In this document: piece by piece, positions 47,435 to 55,306 of the stretch
Position numbering within the stretch: position 1 is the stretch's first letter
Layout of the letters: each line of letters begins with the position of its first letter
Source of the DNA: Sulfoacidibacillus thermotolerans
GTDB lineage: Bacteria; Bacillota; Bacilli; Alicyclobacillales; SLC66
DNA length: 64,000 nt
Assembly (NCBI RefSeq): GCF_003144315.1
Contig: NZ_MPDK01000003.1
Location: 1-64,000 of the forward strand
Direction of reading: 5' to 3'
Notes under the pieces: generated by a model
Seen by the model: only the letters and a program-made list of their open reading frames with translations
The model's database searches: none
Told to the model about the DNA's origin: nothing
Translations under genes and position numbers: made by a program

Positions 47435-48487
47435 TTAATGAGGCTCACTTGTATGTGTAGCAACGTATTTTGCATCGATGATAAAAAGTCGTCGAAACCA
47501 AAGCAGTGCAGGCGTCATCACCAGCAACCCAACGATTAAAACAAGTAAAGTGGCACGAAACATAGAAGAGTTTGAAGCTGCTTTCGTAAATGTGAGATAC
47601 GGGTACAGAATATAAGGTGCATGGCTTAGTGCATACCCAAACTGTGCTGTCACAATCTGCCCAATTGTAAGTAGGAGGATCCAAAGTGAAGTTCTATTTG
47701 CTTTTGGTTTCCGCCGGCGAAACAGTAAAAGACTATAGCTGATAATGAAGGCTGCAAGGGACAGTGCCATCGCCACGCGCCATAATAGACTGATACTACT
47801 CGGAGCAAGAAGTGAAAGTCCGTCTGGGGTTGGCGTTGAAAAAGCAAAAATACCTAAAACAAGGCTGATTGGTCCAGTCCATAGTGCTCCTTTGCGAAAG
47901 CGTTGGTAGGCAGTCCCCAGTCCGCCTAAGTCAGCATAACGGGCGAGAAAGAGGGCCGATAAATAGAGAGAGAGAAAGATTCCAAACGCCATAAAAAGAT
48001 AAACAACGGGACTTGTGAAAAAAGCACCTATCAAAAGTTGATAATTTGCATTCACATGCGTGATATATCCGCCTTGCGATAGGGGCAGTAAACTGATAAA
48101 GACACCAGGCAGTAAAAGTCCAGTTATGCCTGCGATATAGATGGTTTGTTTGCGAAATCGTTCAGATGCGTAACCAAATTGCAAATATCCACCGCGCAAG
48201 GCAAGTAAAATGAGCAAAAGTGTTGCAGGTAAGGCAAGAACGGTGCCATAAGCGAGTGCTGCTTGTGGAAATAACCCAACAAGTGCGACAGGAATCACGA
48301 CTAAAAAGGAGTTGATTAATTCCCATGTTGGGGAAACATAGGTTAAGGCAACTGACTCAGCGCGCCAATTGCCGCGCAAGTGAAAATGCCAGCGCCAATA
48401 ACTAGATCCAAAATCAATTGCGCCGAAAATTGAATAGACAAAGACGAGGAGCCAAATAAATGCTGCACCTGTAGCGCTTAGGTTCAT
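47435..48487 (-). CDS. cydB: Cytochrome bd-type quinol oxidase subunit II
   Basis: CydB is the partner subunit of the bd oxidase and has no haem ligands of its own in most members. The 350-aa protein has eight or nine hydrophobic segments. The N-terminus (FIWLLVFVYSIFGAIDFGSSYWRW) resembles the family's Y-DGFDLG region in a diverged form. Its ATG overlaps the cydA stop by 4 bases (ATGA), so both are translated together. It belongs to the diverged bd group seen in Bacilli rather than to E. coli-like CydB. Confidence 0.85.
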   Translation of the reverse strand: MNLSATGAAFIWLLVFVYSIFGAIDFGSSYWRWHFHLRGNWRAESVALTYVSPTWELINSFLVVIPVALVGLFPQAALAYGTVLALPATLLLILLALRGGYLQFGYASERFRKQTIYIAGITGLLLPGVFISLLPLSQGGYITHVNANYQLLIGAFFTSPVVYLFMAFGIFLSLYLSALFLARYADLGGLGTAYQRFRKGALWTGPISLVLGIFAFSTPTPDGLSLLAPSSISLLWRVAMALSLAAFIISYSLLLFRRRKPKANRTSLWILLLTIGQIVTAQFGYALSHAPYILYPYLTFTKAASNSSMFRATLLVLIVGLLVMTPALLWFRRLFIIDAKYVATHTSEPH

Positions 48488-49854
48488 GCGATTACCCCCG
48501 AAGAATCCGTTTTGGTCCCAGTAATATCCGCAGTATCATCATCTTCACGAAGTGGATGATTCTTGAAATAATGGCGCAAAGCCCACACTGTGGCGATCAG
48601 CAATACAGTAAAGAGCACCATGAAACCGCCAAACATAAGCCCTACGTCAGGTGTTGTCGTAACCGCTTGGGCTACGGTCATCAATCCATAAATGATCCAC
48701 GGTTGGCGCGCTTCTTCTGCAAAGATCCAGCCATCTTCAATGGCGAGCATCGAAAGAATGCCAGTTATAAAAATGGTCCAGAGTAACCAACGCGGAGTTT
48801 CTTTTGTCCGAGCTTTAAAGCGATACAAGAAATAGACAAAAGCGACGGCAATTGCAAAAGTACCGATGCCAACCATCGTGTCAAACATGAGGTGAACAGG
48901 AATTAAAGGAGGCCAAGTCCACTTTGGAAACGTATCAAGGCCACGCACGGTACCATCAAAGTGGAATGTTGCCAGCCAACTTAACAGTCCTGGGACGGGA
49001 ATGCCTCCGACAATTTTTTGTTGAGCGGTGTTTACGATTCCGCCAATGACTAGGGGTGCATACCGTGTTGTGTGAAATAGACCTTCCGCTGCAGCCAGTT
49101 TTTCGGGTTGGTAGACTGCAAGCATTTTCCCTGCAGCATCACCTAAAAAGGCTGTGCAAACTGCTGCGATCCCGCCAACTGCCACAGTGAGAGTCAAGTT
49201 TTGTTTATGGTAGCGCCGTTCAAACTCAGATAAATGTGGCTTTAGCAGATTTTTTGCAGCGACTGCGGCAAAAACGAAAGCAACTGCCATATAGGCGGAT
49301 GCGAGAACATGAGCAAGTTCAGTGGGCATAGAAGGATTGAACATCGCCGCCCAGGGATTTGCATTTTCCACTTGTCCATTTGCCCAGGTAAGACCTGTTG
49401 GTGTATTCATAAAGGCGTTCACATCTGTAACTAGGAGTGCTGAGAGTCCTGATCCGATAGAAACAAAAAGCGAGCTAAAAATGCGCGCTTTTTCACTTAA
49501 TCGGTCACCGCCATAGACATAGATCGCGAGGAAAAGCGATTCCATCATAAAGGCGAATACTTCGAGTTCAAAAGGAAGATTAATAATTTGGCCCACGACT
49601 TCCATAAATTTCGGCCATAAAACGGATAGCATTACAGCGACAGTAGTGCCTGTCACAATACCTACCCCGACTAGTAAAATCGCTACGCGCGTCAATCGTT
49701 TGGCAAACACACGATAGAGTGGATTCTGCGTGCGAAAACTCATGATTTCCGCTAAGAAAATGAGAAAAGGCGTTCCCACCCCGAGTGTTGCATACGTGAT
49801 ATGATATCCTAACGTAATGCCAAACAACGCGCGCGCCATTACTTCTTCTGACAT
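48484..49854 (-). CDS. cydA: Cytochrome bd-type quinol oxidase subunit I
   Basis: CydA binds the haems and oxidises quinol, reducing oxygen to water. Haem-ligand candidates are the His in FGITLGYHITYATLG near residue 18, the His in LAHVLASAYMAV (about 190), and a Met in a later helix. The quinol-site motif is GWIFAEEARQPWIIYG, similar to GRQPW. At 456 aa the quinol loop is short. GGAGG precedes the ATG. Bd oxidases tolerate sulfide better than haem-copper oxidases, which fits the sqr neighbourhood. Two dyads lie 71-101 bases upstream. Confidence 0.92.
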   Translation of the reverse strand: MSEEVMARALFGITLGYHITYATLGVGTPFLIFLAEIMSFRTQNPLYRVFAKRLTRVAILLVGVGIVTGTTVAVMLSVLWPKFMEVVGQIINLPFELEVFAFMMESLFLAIYVYGGDRLSEKARIFSSLFVSIGSGLSALLVTDVNAFMNTPTGLTWANGQVENANPWAAMFNPSMPTELAHVLASAYMAVAFVFAAVAAKNLLKPHLSEFERRYHKQNLTLTVAVGGIAAVCTAFLGDAAGKMLAVYQPEKLAAAEGLFHTTRYAPLVIGGIVNTAQQKIVGGIPVPGLLSWLATFHFDGTVRGLDTFPKWTWPPLIPVHLMFDTMVGIGTFAIAVAFVYFLYRFKARTKETPRWLLWTIFITGILSMLAIEDGWIFAEEARQPWIIYGLMTVAQAVTTTPDVGLMFGGFMVLFTVLLIATVWALRHYFKNHPLREDDDTADITGTKTDSSGVIA

Positions 49855-49924
49855 GCTTGGTGACCTCCTTGTAAAAACAATATCATGGCGTTTTCATCTT
49901 ACATTCGCAGAGATTAGGGAGGGG

Positions 49925-49955
49925 TCGGGTAAAACCCGATTAGGGGAAAACCCTT
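49925..49955. promoter_or_regulatory. Two GGG-N5-CCC dyads between cydA and the kinase gene
   Basis: TCGGGTAAAACCCGA (49925-49939) and TAGGGGAAAACCCTT (49941-49955) have centres 16 bases apart. They match the sites at 42927 and 52122. The intergenic region (49855-50148) serves both the minus-strand cydAB and the plus-strand two-component system. I saw no convincing paired -35/-10 boxes for either; a TACAAT at 50064-50069 with TTGCCA at 50039-50044 has a 19-base spacer. Confidence 0.65.
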
Positions 49956-50148
49956 GTTTTCGAGTTTGTCATGTTTCCTCTACACTTAAGACGAATACAC
50001 GACAAGGTGATTTCCTGATATTTCCGTTCGTCACGGATTTGCCAAGTATACATGAGTTTTAGGTACAATACATGAACGCTTTCTTGAATATTTCATGAAC
50101 AGTTCTAAAGCGCTGTGCGGTTTGAAATCTTTGTGACGAGGTGAGATC

Positions 50149-51258
50149 GTGGGCATTGAGAAAGTTCGTTTGCCACGAAGAGTAATCCGGTTACGCAGCA
50201 CAGCTTTCAGCTGTAATTCACAGCGATTAAAGGAATATCTGCGGTTGCGGCAATTATTTTTTATGCTTAGTGACGGCATTATTGTCATGGATCCACAACG
50301 CACGATCGTTTTTGTTAATCCGGCGGCTGTGCGTCTTACGGGGTGGCAAATCGGGGATAAAGTACCTTATTGCCTGTTTTGTCAAAATCGCAAAGTTGCA
50401 TCAGGGGATGAACGCTGCTTGCTCGCTGCAGATCCGACGCGCCATTATTTTGAATCTGAAATGCCGACAAAGATGGGGCGACCTGTTCCTGTTGGCATGA
50501 GTAGAACTTTTTTAACTGCAGAGGAAGGTGCGTTTCGTCGCGATATGGTGATTACCGTTCGGGATGTAACGGTTGAGCGGCAGGAAGAAGAGCTTGAACT
50601 TAGTCGTCGACTTACGCATCACACGCTAAAAGTACAAGAAGAAGAGCGAAAGCGCTTATCTCAAGAATTGCACGATGGGATTTCTCAGACACTTTATGGA
50701 ATTAGCCTTGGAATGGAACATTTACAGCGACACATTAAAGATCAGATTTTATCAGATAAATTAAACCATCTACAGGATCGACTGCGTTCTTGTATGCAAG
50801 AGGTTAGAGTATTATCGCGCAGCCTGTATCCGGCAGTGCTCTACGATATTGGCTTATTAGCTGCACTGCGCTCTCTCGCAGATGAGTTGACCACGGAACA
50901 GTGTCAGGTGCAATTTGCGACAGATTTAACGGAAGAGGATGGGATTAGTGCGGCAGTGGCTGTGCAGGTCTATCGGATCGCGCAAGAGGCTATCCGCAAT
51001 GCTTTGCAGCATAGTCATGCAAGTTATGTGAGCACCGTGTTGCTTGGTTCGGATGAAGAGGGTGATTGGTTATTGCAGATTGAAGATGATGGCAGTGGAT
51101 TTACGTTAACAGATGGCGAGACAGGAAATTCTGGCTACGGCTTACGCAATATGCAAGAGCGTGCACGTGCCATTGCAGGGTCGTTTGAATTAAAGACGGC
51201 TTTGCGGCAGGGGACGACGATTCGCATTAAGTTTCCCAAAAGCGGGGTAAGGGAGTGA
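50149..51258 (+). CDS. PAS-domain sensor histidine kinase (NarL-system type)
   Basis: This 369-aa kinase lacks membrane segments and is probably cytosolic. A PAS domain (about residues 35-140) includes SDGIIVMDPQRTIVFVNPAA and three close cysteines, C75, C78 and C90 (YCLFC, then ERC). The HisKA_3 dimerisation region has the phosphorylated His in QELHDGISQTLYGIS (H175), followed by a HATPase domain with EAIRNALQHS and DDGSGFT. The cysteines suggest an iron-sulfur, zinc or persulfide sensor, comparable with NreB-like kinases; this is inference. The stop overlaps the next reading frame region, so the pair is coupled. Confidence 0.9.
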   Translation: MGIEKVRLPRRVIRLRSTAFSCNSQRLKEYLRLRQLFFMLSDGIIVMDPQRTIVFVNPAAVRLTGWQIGDKVPYCLFCQNRKVASGDERCLLAADPTRHYFESEMPTKMGRPVPVGMSRTFLTAEEGAFRRDMVITVRDVTVERQEEELELSRRLTHHTLKVQEEERKRLSQELHDGISQTLYGISLGMEHLQRHIKDQILSDKLNHLQDRLRSCMQEVRVLSRSLYPAVLYDIGLLAALRSLADELTTEQCQVQFATDLTEEDGISAAVAVQVYRIAQEAIRNALQHSHASYVSTVLLGSDEEGDWLLQIEDDGSGFTLTDGETGNSGYGLRNMQERARAIAGSFELKTALRQGTTIRIKFPKSGVRE

Positions 51259-51263
51259 GAGAG

Positions 51264-51926
51264 ATGAAAGAGATCCGCATTATTTTGGTGGATGATCATG
51301 CGTTAGTTAGACAAGGAGTGCGGACACTGCTCGAGGAAGAGCCTGGATTTCACGTAGTGGCGGAAGCGGAGACAGGTGATGATGCAATTCCGCTCGCCGT
51401 GCGCGAACAACCTGATGTCATGTTGCTAGATGTTCACATGCCACGTGGAGTAGATGGTGTGACGGCTGCGCGCAGAATTAAAGAAGCTGTGCCTAGTACG
51501 CGGATCTTCATGCTCACGATGTTTGACGATGAGGTGCATTTGGAGCGAATGTTGCTTGCGGGTGTAGATGGGATCTTATTTAAACACGATTCGAGTCAAG
51601 AGATTATCAGCGCGATTCGCTCAGGAAAAGGGGTGCCGTATCTGCCACCGCGAATTCGCCCAGAAGTGCGACAGAGGCTTTTAGACCTGTTAAAGGCGCC
51701 GGCAAAATCCCAAGGAGTGACTGTACTCACTCCGCGCGAAACAGAAATATTAGCTTTTATTGCGCAAGGGTATACAAATCGCGAAATTGCGGAGCGGTTA
51801 CACATCAGTGTAAAGACGGTAGAAGCTCATCGCGCACGCATTGTCGAGCGCATTGGGGCAGAATCGCGAGTGGATCTGATTCAGTACGCACTTCAGCACG
51901 GATTGATCGCTAAGCCGATCCAGTGA
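51264..51926 (+). CDS. NarL/FixJ-type response regulator
   Basis: The receiver domain has the phosphorylated Asp in PDVMLLDVHMP (D56), acidic residues VDD near the N-terminus, and a Lys in ILFKHDSSQ. The C-terminal LuxR-type HTH is TPRETEILAFIAQGYTNREI, with HISVKTVEAHRARI as recognition region. The product is 220 aa. ATG 51264 has GGGAG 8 bases upstream; GTG 51255 is an alternative. It pairs with the upstream kinase and is the most likely protein to bind the GGG-N5-CCC dyads nearby. Confidence 0.92.
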   Translation: MKEIRIILVDDHALVRQGVRTLLEEEPGFHVVAEAETGDDAIPLAVREQPDVMLLDVHMPRGVDGVTAARRIKEAVPSTRIFMLTMFDDEVHLERMLLAGVDGILFKHDSSQEIISAIRSGKGVPYLPPRIRPEVRQRLLDLLKAPAKSQGVTVLTPRETEILAFIAQGYTNREIAERLHISVKTVEAHRARIVERIGAESRVDLIQYALQHGLIAKPIQ

Positions 51927-52121
51927 ATAGGTCATAACAAGCAACTGCATGAGTTAAAAAAGTATGAACTTCGTCTGGTCTAAGTACATCGATGTAGCTC
52001 AAACCTCTTCTTGTATGCTATTATACCCCCTATGGTAATTTGTTTGCCAGGTGTCTTTGCGCTTCTATTTTTTGTAAATCTCATGAACGAATTGGCACAA
52101 CTTCCTATCAAGCATAACGGG

Positions 52122-52136
52122 TAGGGAAATACCCGA
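52122..52136. promoter_or_regulatory. TAGGG-N5-CCCGA dyad upstream of tauE
   Basis: TAGGGAAATACCCGA is the fourth copy of the dyad and is also inside a slightly longer palindrome, CGGGTA-N6-TACCCG (52118-52135). It lies in the 452-base gap 51927-52378, which otherwise holds a possible 29-codon gene and no clear SigA promoter. Confidence 0.6.
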
Positions 52137-52176
52137 TCAAAAATTGCAACAGAGAACGCTACGATAGGGAGGAACA

Positions 52177-52266
52177 ATGAATTTTGGAGATGGAGGAACA
52201 ACCGGACAAAGCGACTGCAGTTTGCAGTTTCGCATCGAGGGGGAAATCTGGATGAAGCGCAACTAA
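52177..52266 (+). CDS. Possible 29-aa small protein or leader peptide
   Basis: ATG 52177 follows GGGAGG at a 4-base distance and opens a 29-codon frame starting MNFGDGGTTGQSDCSLQF and ending in KRN. It lies 40 bases after the dyad and 112 bases before tauE. There is no recognised family. The strong ribosome-binding site is the only support. A leader peptide or chance frame are both possible. Confidence 0.35.
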   Translation: MNFGDGGTTGQSDCSLQFRIEGEIWMKRN

Positions 52267-52378
52267 TCGTGTGAAACGGTTCGTAAAAGCGCAATCTAGA
52301 CACACAGGATTTCACGGCGACAAGCGATTTTTAATTTTTATCAATTGGTTTAGGGTACATGAAAGAGGGGGAAGAGCG

Positions 52379-53179
52379 ATGTCGATGGATTTGACACCCT
52401 TGCAGGTTGTGCTCGCTATCCTCTCAGGTGGCGTAGTGGGCTTCGCATTAGGGCTAATTGGCGGGGGCGGATCTATTCTTGCCGTTCCTTTGTTATTATA
52501 CGTCGTGGGTTTACACAATGCTCACTTGGTGATTGGAACTACCGCACTGGCGGTTGCTGTAAACGCTTATCTGAATTTAATACCACACGCACGTGTGGGA
52601 AATGTTCGCTGGAAAGCGGCGATTGCGTTTGCGATTCCAGGTGCGATTGGTGCTTATATCGGATCAACGCTTGGAAAGGATATGGATGGGAAAGCACTTT
52701 TGTTTTTGTTTGCAATTTTAATGTTGGTAGTTGCTGTCTTGATGCTTAAACCAAAGAAAAATACTGATTCCAGCGACATAGAACAGCAGATTCAGGTTAA
52801 AATGGGAAAAGTGATTCCCGCTGGGCTCATTGTTGGGATTGTCTCTGGATTCTTTGGAATCGGTGGTGGATTCCTGATTGTTCCTGGACTTTTGTTTTCA
52901 ACAGGAATGCCGATGATCTGGGCGATCGGCAGTTCTTTGTTTTCAGTTGGCACGTTTGGATTGACGACGGCAGTAAACTATGCGATGAGTGGGCTTGTTG
53001 ATTGGCTTGTCGTACTTGAATATGTCGGCGGCGGTATCGTCGGGGGCGTTCTTGGCGCGATGCTTGCCACGCGCTTAAGCAAAAGTAAACGTTTATTGAA
53101 TTACGTGTTTTCGTCGATCATCATCGTCGTTGCAATTTACATGTTGTATGTGAATTTTAGCGCATTCCATCATCTATAA
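52379..53179 (+). CDS. TauE/SafE family exporter
   Basis: TauE/SafE proteins export sulfite, sulfoacetate or related sulfur compounds. The 266-aa protein has about eight hydrophobic segments and the family's glycine-rich entries GFALGLIGGGGSILAVP and GFFGIGGGFLIVPGL, one in each half. ATG 52379 follows AAAGAGGGGGAAG; the frame is open back to 52271. Since the persulfide dioxygenase reaction would make sulfite, sulfite export is the likely role here, supported by the shared dyad upstream. Confidence 0.88.
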   Translation: MSMDLTPLQVVLAILSGGVVGFALGLIGGGGSILAVPLLLYVVGLHNAHLVIGTTALAVAVNAYLNLIPHARVGNVRWKAAIAFAIPGAIGAYIGSTLGKDMDGKALLFLFAILMLVVAVLMLKPKKNTDSSDIEQQIQVKMGKVIPAGLIVGIVSGFFGIGGGFLIVPGLLFSTGMPMIWAIGSSLFSVGTFGLTTAVNYAMSGLVDWLVVLEYVGGGIVGGVLGAMLATRLSKSKRLLNYVFSSIIIVVAIYMLYVNFSAFHHL

Positions 53180-53237
53180 ACTCTCTGGTAGGAAAAGGGT
53201 TGCGCGATTGCGATGCGCGGGGAAAGGGGGGATCTAG

Positions 53238-54296
53238 ATGAATATCTTTTTTGAACGGGACTGGTCACAGTTAACGGCTTTCACTGCTTGCGCAGGGTGA
53301 GCAGCAAAACTAGGTCCGGGGGACCTCGCAGCGATAATGGAACCACTTTTGCAGTCCCAGCGAGTCGATGAGCGGTTGTTAATCGGACTTGATCGACCGG
53401 ATGATGCGGCGGTTTATCAAGTGCATGAAGACCTTGCGCTCGTTTTTACGGCAGACTTTATCACGCCAGTTGTTGATGACGCATATACGTATGGAGCGAT
53501 TGCGGCGATCAATTCGCTAAGTGATGTTTATGCGATGGGCGGGCGGCCGGTCCTCGCATTAAACCTTGTAGGGTTCCCCAAAGACATGCCAAAGCAAATC
53601 GCAACTGAAATTATGCGTGGCGGTTTTGAGCGTGTACAAGAAGCGGGTGCGCTCGTTGTGGGAGGCCATACGGTTGAAGATGAGGAGCCAAAATTCGGGC
53701 TTGCAGTCGTTGGATTTGTTCATCCAAAGCATATTTTGCGTAAAGGGGCAGCTATGCCGGGTGATGTGATTTTATTGACCAAGTCGATTGGTACAGGGCT
53801 TTTAGCGAAGTGTGGTAAGCATGCGGTGATTGCAAAAGAGCATCTGGAGACTGCCTCGCGCAGTATGAGTAAAAGCAATCGCGTCGCTTCAGAAATAGCT
53901 GTACGACATGGTGTGCTAGCTGCCACAGATGTGACGGGTTTTGCATTACTCGGACATTTGATGGAAATGGCGACACTTGCCCAAGTGGGAATTGAACTTT
54001 CCTACAAATCCATCCCCATATTACCAGGTGCATTGGCGCAAGCGCGTGATGGAAGCTATTGGCCGACAAAGACATGGGAAAACATGGAGCATTTTGGTGA
54101 GTCTATCGAGTTTGCCTCCTCTTTAGCAGCATATCAACAGAGTTTGCTTTTTTCACCAGAAACTTCTGGGGGACTCATCTTAACGGTGCCGTCAGAAAAA
54201 GTAGATGCGATCATGGCAGATTTTAAAGCACAGGGAGAATCTGCACAGGTGATTGGACGTGTAGTCAGTGGGCGCGGGTTTGTCGTTACAGAATGA
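53238..54296 (+). CDS. selD: Selenide water dikinase with selenocysteine (in-frame UGA)
   Basis: SelD makes selenophosphate from selenide and ATP for selenocysteine and selenouridine synthesis. Reading from ATG 53238 (AAAGGGGGG 6 bases upstream), the N-terminus is MNIFFERDWSQL, and then TACAG-Sec-AAKLGPGDL, where the UGA at 53298-53300 is codon 21. This matches the family motif SACAG-C/U-AAK exactly, including the catalytic Lys. The rest (FTADFITPVVDD, SDVYAMGGRP, VVGGHTVED, GFALLGHLMEM) is typical. The product is 352 aa. Starting after the UGA (ATG 53337) would remove the active site. Confidence 0.93.
53298..53326 (+). promoter_or_regulatory. Selenocysteine codon and SECIS-like hairpin of selD
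   Basis: The UGA at 53298-53300 is followed 11 bases later by AGGTCC-GGG-GGACCT (53312-53326), a 6-bp stem whose loop starts with G, 18 bases after the UGA. Distance and loop fit bacterial SECIS rules. Confidence 0.75.
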
Positions 54297-54320
54297 GTTT
54301 TAAAAGGATCATAGGAAGAG

Positions 54321-54362
54321 AAAATCGCGGGAGATCAGTGACAATCTGATCTCCCGCGATTT
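54321..54362. terminator. Bidirectional terminator between selD and the glutaredoxin gene
   Basis: AAATCGCGGGAGATCAG (54322-54338) and CTGATCTCCCGCGATTT (54346-54362) form a perfect 17-bp stem with a 7-base loop between convergent genes. The minus-strand side has a TTTT run. Confidence 0.9.
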
Positions 54363-54364
54363 AG

Positions 54365-54604
54365 TTAGGATCTTTTTAGCGCATCAGTATAAGCGCGCTC
54401 ATCAAATCCGACGAGGATTTGCTCATGAATGACAGTCACAGGGACGGTCATTGCATCTGTCAATTGCCTCATTTCTTGTCGGTACTTGTTGTTAAAAAGA
54501 ATGTTGCGCTCCTCAAAGGGGACTCCTTTCGCCGAAAGGAACCGTTTTGCACGGGCGCAGTGTGGTCACAGAGGAACCACATACATAATGACTGCATCCA
54601 TCAT
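54365..54604 (-). CDS. Glutaredoxin-like selenoprotein (Sec-P-H-C, in-frame UGA)
   Basis: The 79-residue product reads MMDAVIMYVVPL-Sec-PHCARAKRFL and continues SAKGVPFEERNI, then TVPVTVI and ILVGFDERAYTDAL. This is a glutaredoxin/NrdH-like thiol-redox protein in which the usual CPYC is Sec-P-H-C. The UGA is at 54568-54566. The cis-Pro motif TVPV and the GFD motif are both intact. The ATG overlaps the stop of the upstream class II aldolase gene (TAATG), so translation is coupled. It ends just before the shared terminator with selD. The likely role is reduction of disulfides or peroxide/persulfide; the partner is unknown. Confidence 0.87.
54524..54540 (-). promoter_or_regulatory. SECIS-like hairpin of the glutaredoxin gene
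   Basis: On the minus strand TCCTTTC-GGC-GAAAGGA is a perfect 7-bp stem with a GGC loop; the loop G is 33 bases after the UGA (54568-54566). This is within the bacterial SECIS range. A weaker 3-bp hairpin, CCG-TGCAAAA-CGG, lies nearer the UGA. Confidence 0.65.
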
Positions 54605-55281
54605 TAAGCCATCACTTTCTCAGCAAATTGGCGCATGCGTTCCACAACTTGCGCAAAGGCTGCATCTGGCAACGGTTTTTCGCCACCGATCAAGCGCGCA
54701 TTGAGGATTAACTCTGCTGCTTCATCCAGTGTAGTCACTATTTGTGCAGTGTCAAGGGGTGTTTTCCCGAAAGCAAGTAAACCGTGATTGGCTAACATCA
54801 AGGCTGGGAGATGCGGATGAGATTTTACGATTTCAATAATTCCGCCGACTGACTCAGCGGATCCGCGTGGTGCCCATGGAACGACAGGAATCGGTTCGGT
54901 AATACCAAATCGTAACAGGGGTTCATAAACAACAGGGATCGGTTGGTGTGCAATCGCAAAGGTTGTGACATGTGGCGCATGATTGTGAATCACACCGCCT
55001 ACAGACGGGCGTTCTCGATAGACAGCCGCATGCATTTCAATCACTTCTGCGAGGACTGGCTCTACATGGCCTTCGACAACGGTTCCGTCAAGATTGACAA
55101 TCGCAAAGTCCTCTTTTTCTAATTTGGCAATACTGCCGCCACGCGTAATAACCATCTGATCTTCGCCAAGTCGAGCAGAAAGGTTGGCGTGTTCCCCTTT
55201 AAACATCACACCAGCTTGAAATAATTTGTGAGCGACTTGGACAAGCTCTTCGCGCAATTGATCAGCTGTTTGCTTCCTCAT
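54604..55281 (-). CDS. Class II aldolase/adducin family protein
   Basis: The family includes fuculose-phosphate aldolase, ribulose-phosphate epimerase and methylthioribulose-phosphate dehydratase; all bind zinc by three His. The 225-aa protein has the pairs VIHNHAPHV and MLANHGLLAFG as ligands and a catalytic-type Glu in LAEVIEMHAA. ATG 55281 has AGGAGG 9 bases upstream; TTG 55287 is too close to it. The exact substrate cannot be assigned. A methionine-salvage role is possible in a sulfur-rich neighbourhood, but no other salvage gene is present. Confidence 0.85.
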   Translation of the reverse strand: MRKQTADQLREELVQVAHKLFQAGVMFKGEHANLSARLGEDQMVITRGGSIAKLEKEDFAIVNLDGTVVEGHVEPVLAEVIEMHAAVYRERPSVGGVIHNHAPHVTTFAIAHQPIPVVYEPLLRFGITEPIPVVPWAPRGSAESVGGIIEIVKSHPHLPALMLANHGLLAFGKTPLDTAQIVTTLDEAAELILNARLIGGEKPLPDAAFAQVVERMRQFAEKVMA

Positions 55282-55306
55282 TTGCAATGTCCTCCTTTAG
55301 AGTGAG

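Noticed and set aside
53337-54296. selD starting at ATG 53337
   Set aside because: It has no ribosome-binding site and would lack the conserved CAG-Sec-AAK active site, which is encoded upstream in the same frame.
54419-54704. Plus-strand open frames of 60-90 codons
   Set aside because: They are antisense to the Sec-glutaredoxin and aldolase genes, show no family motif and lack ribosome-binding sites.
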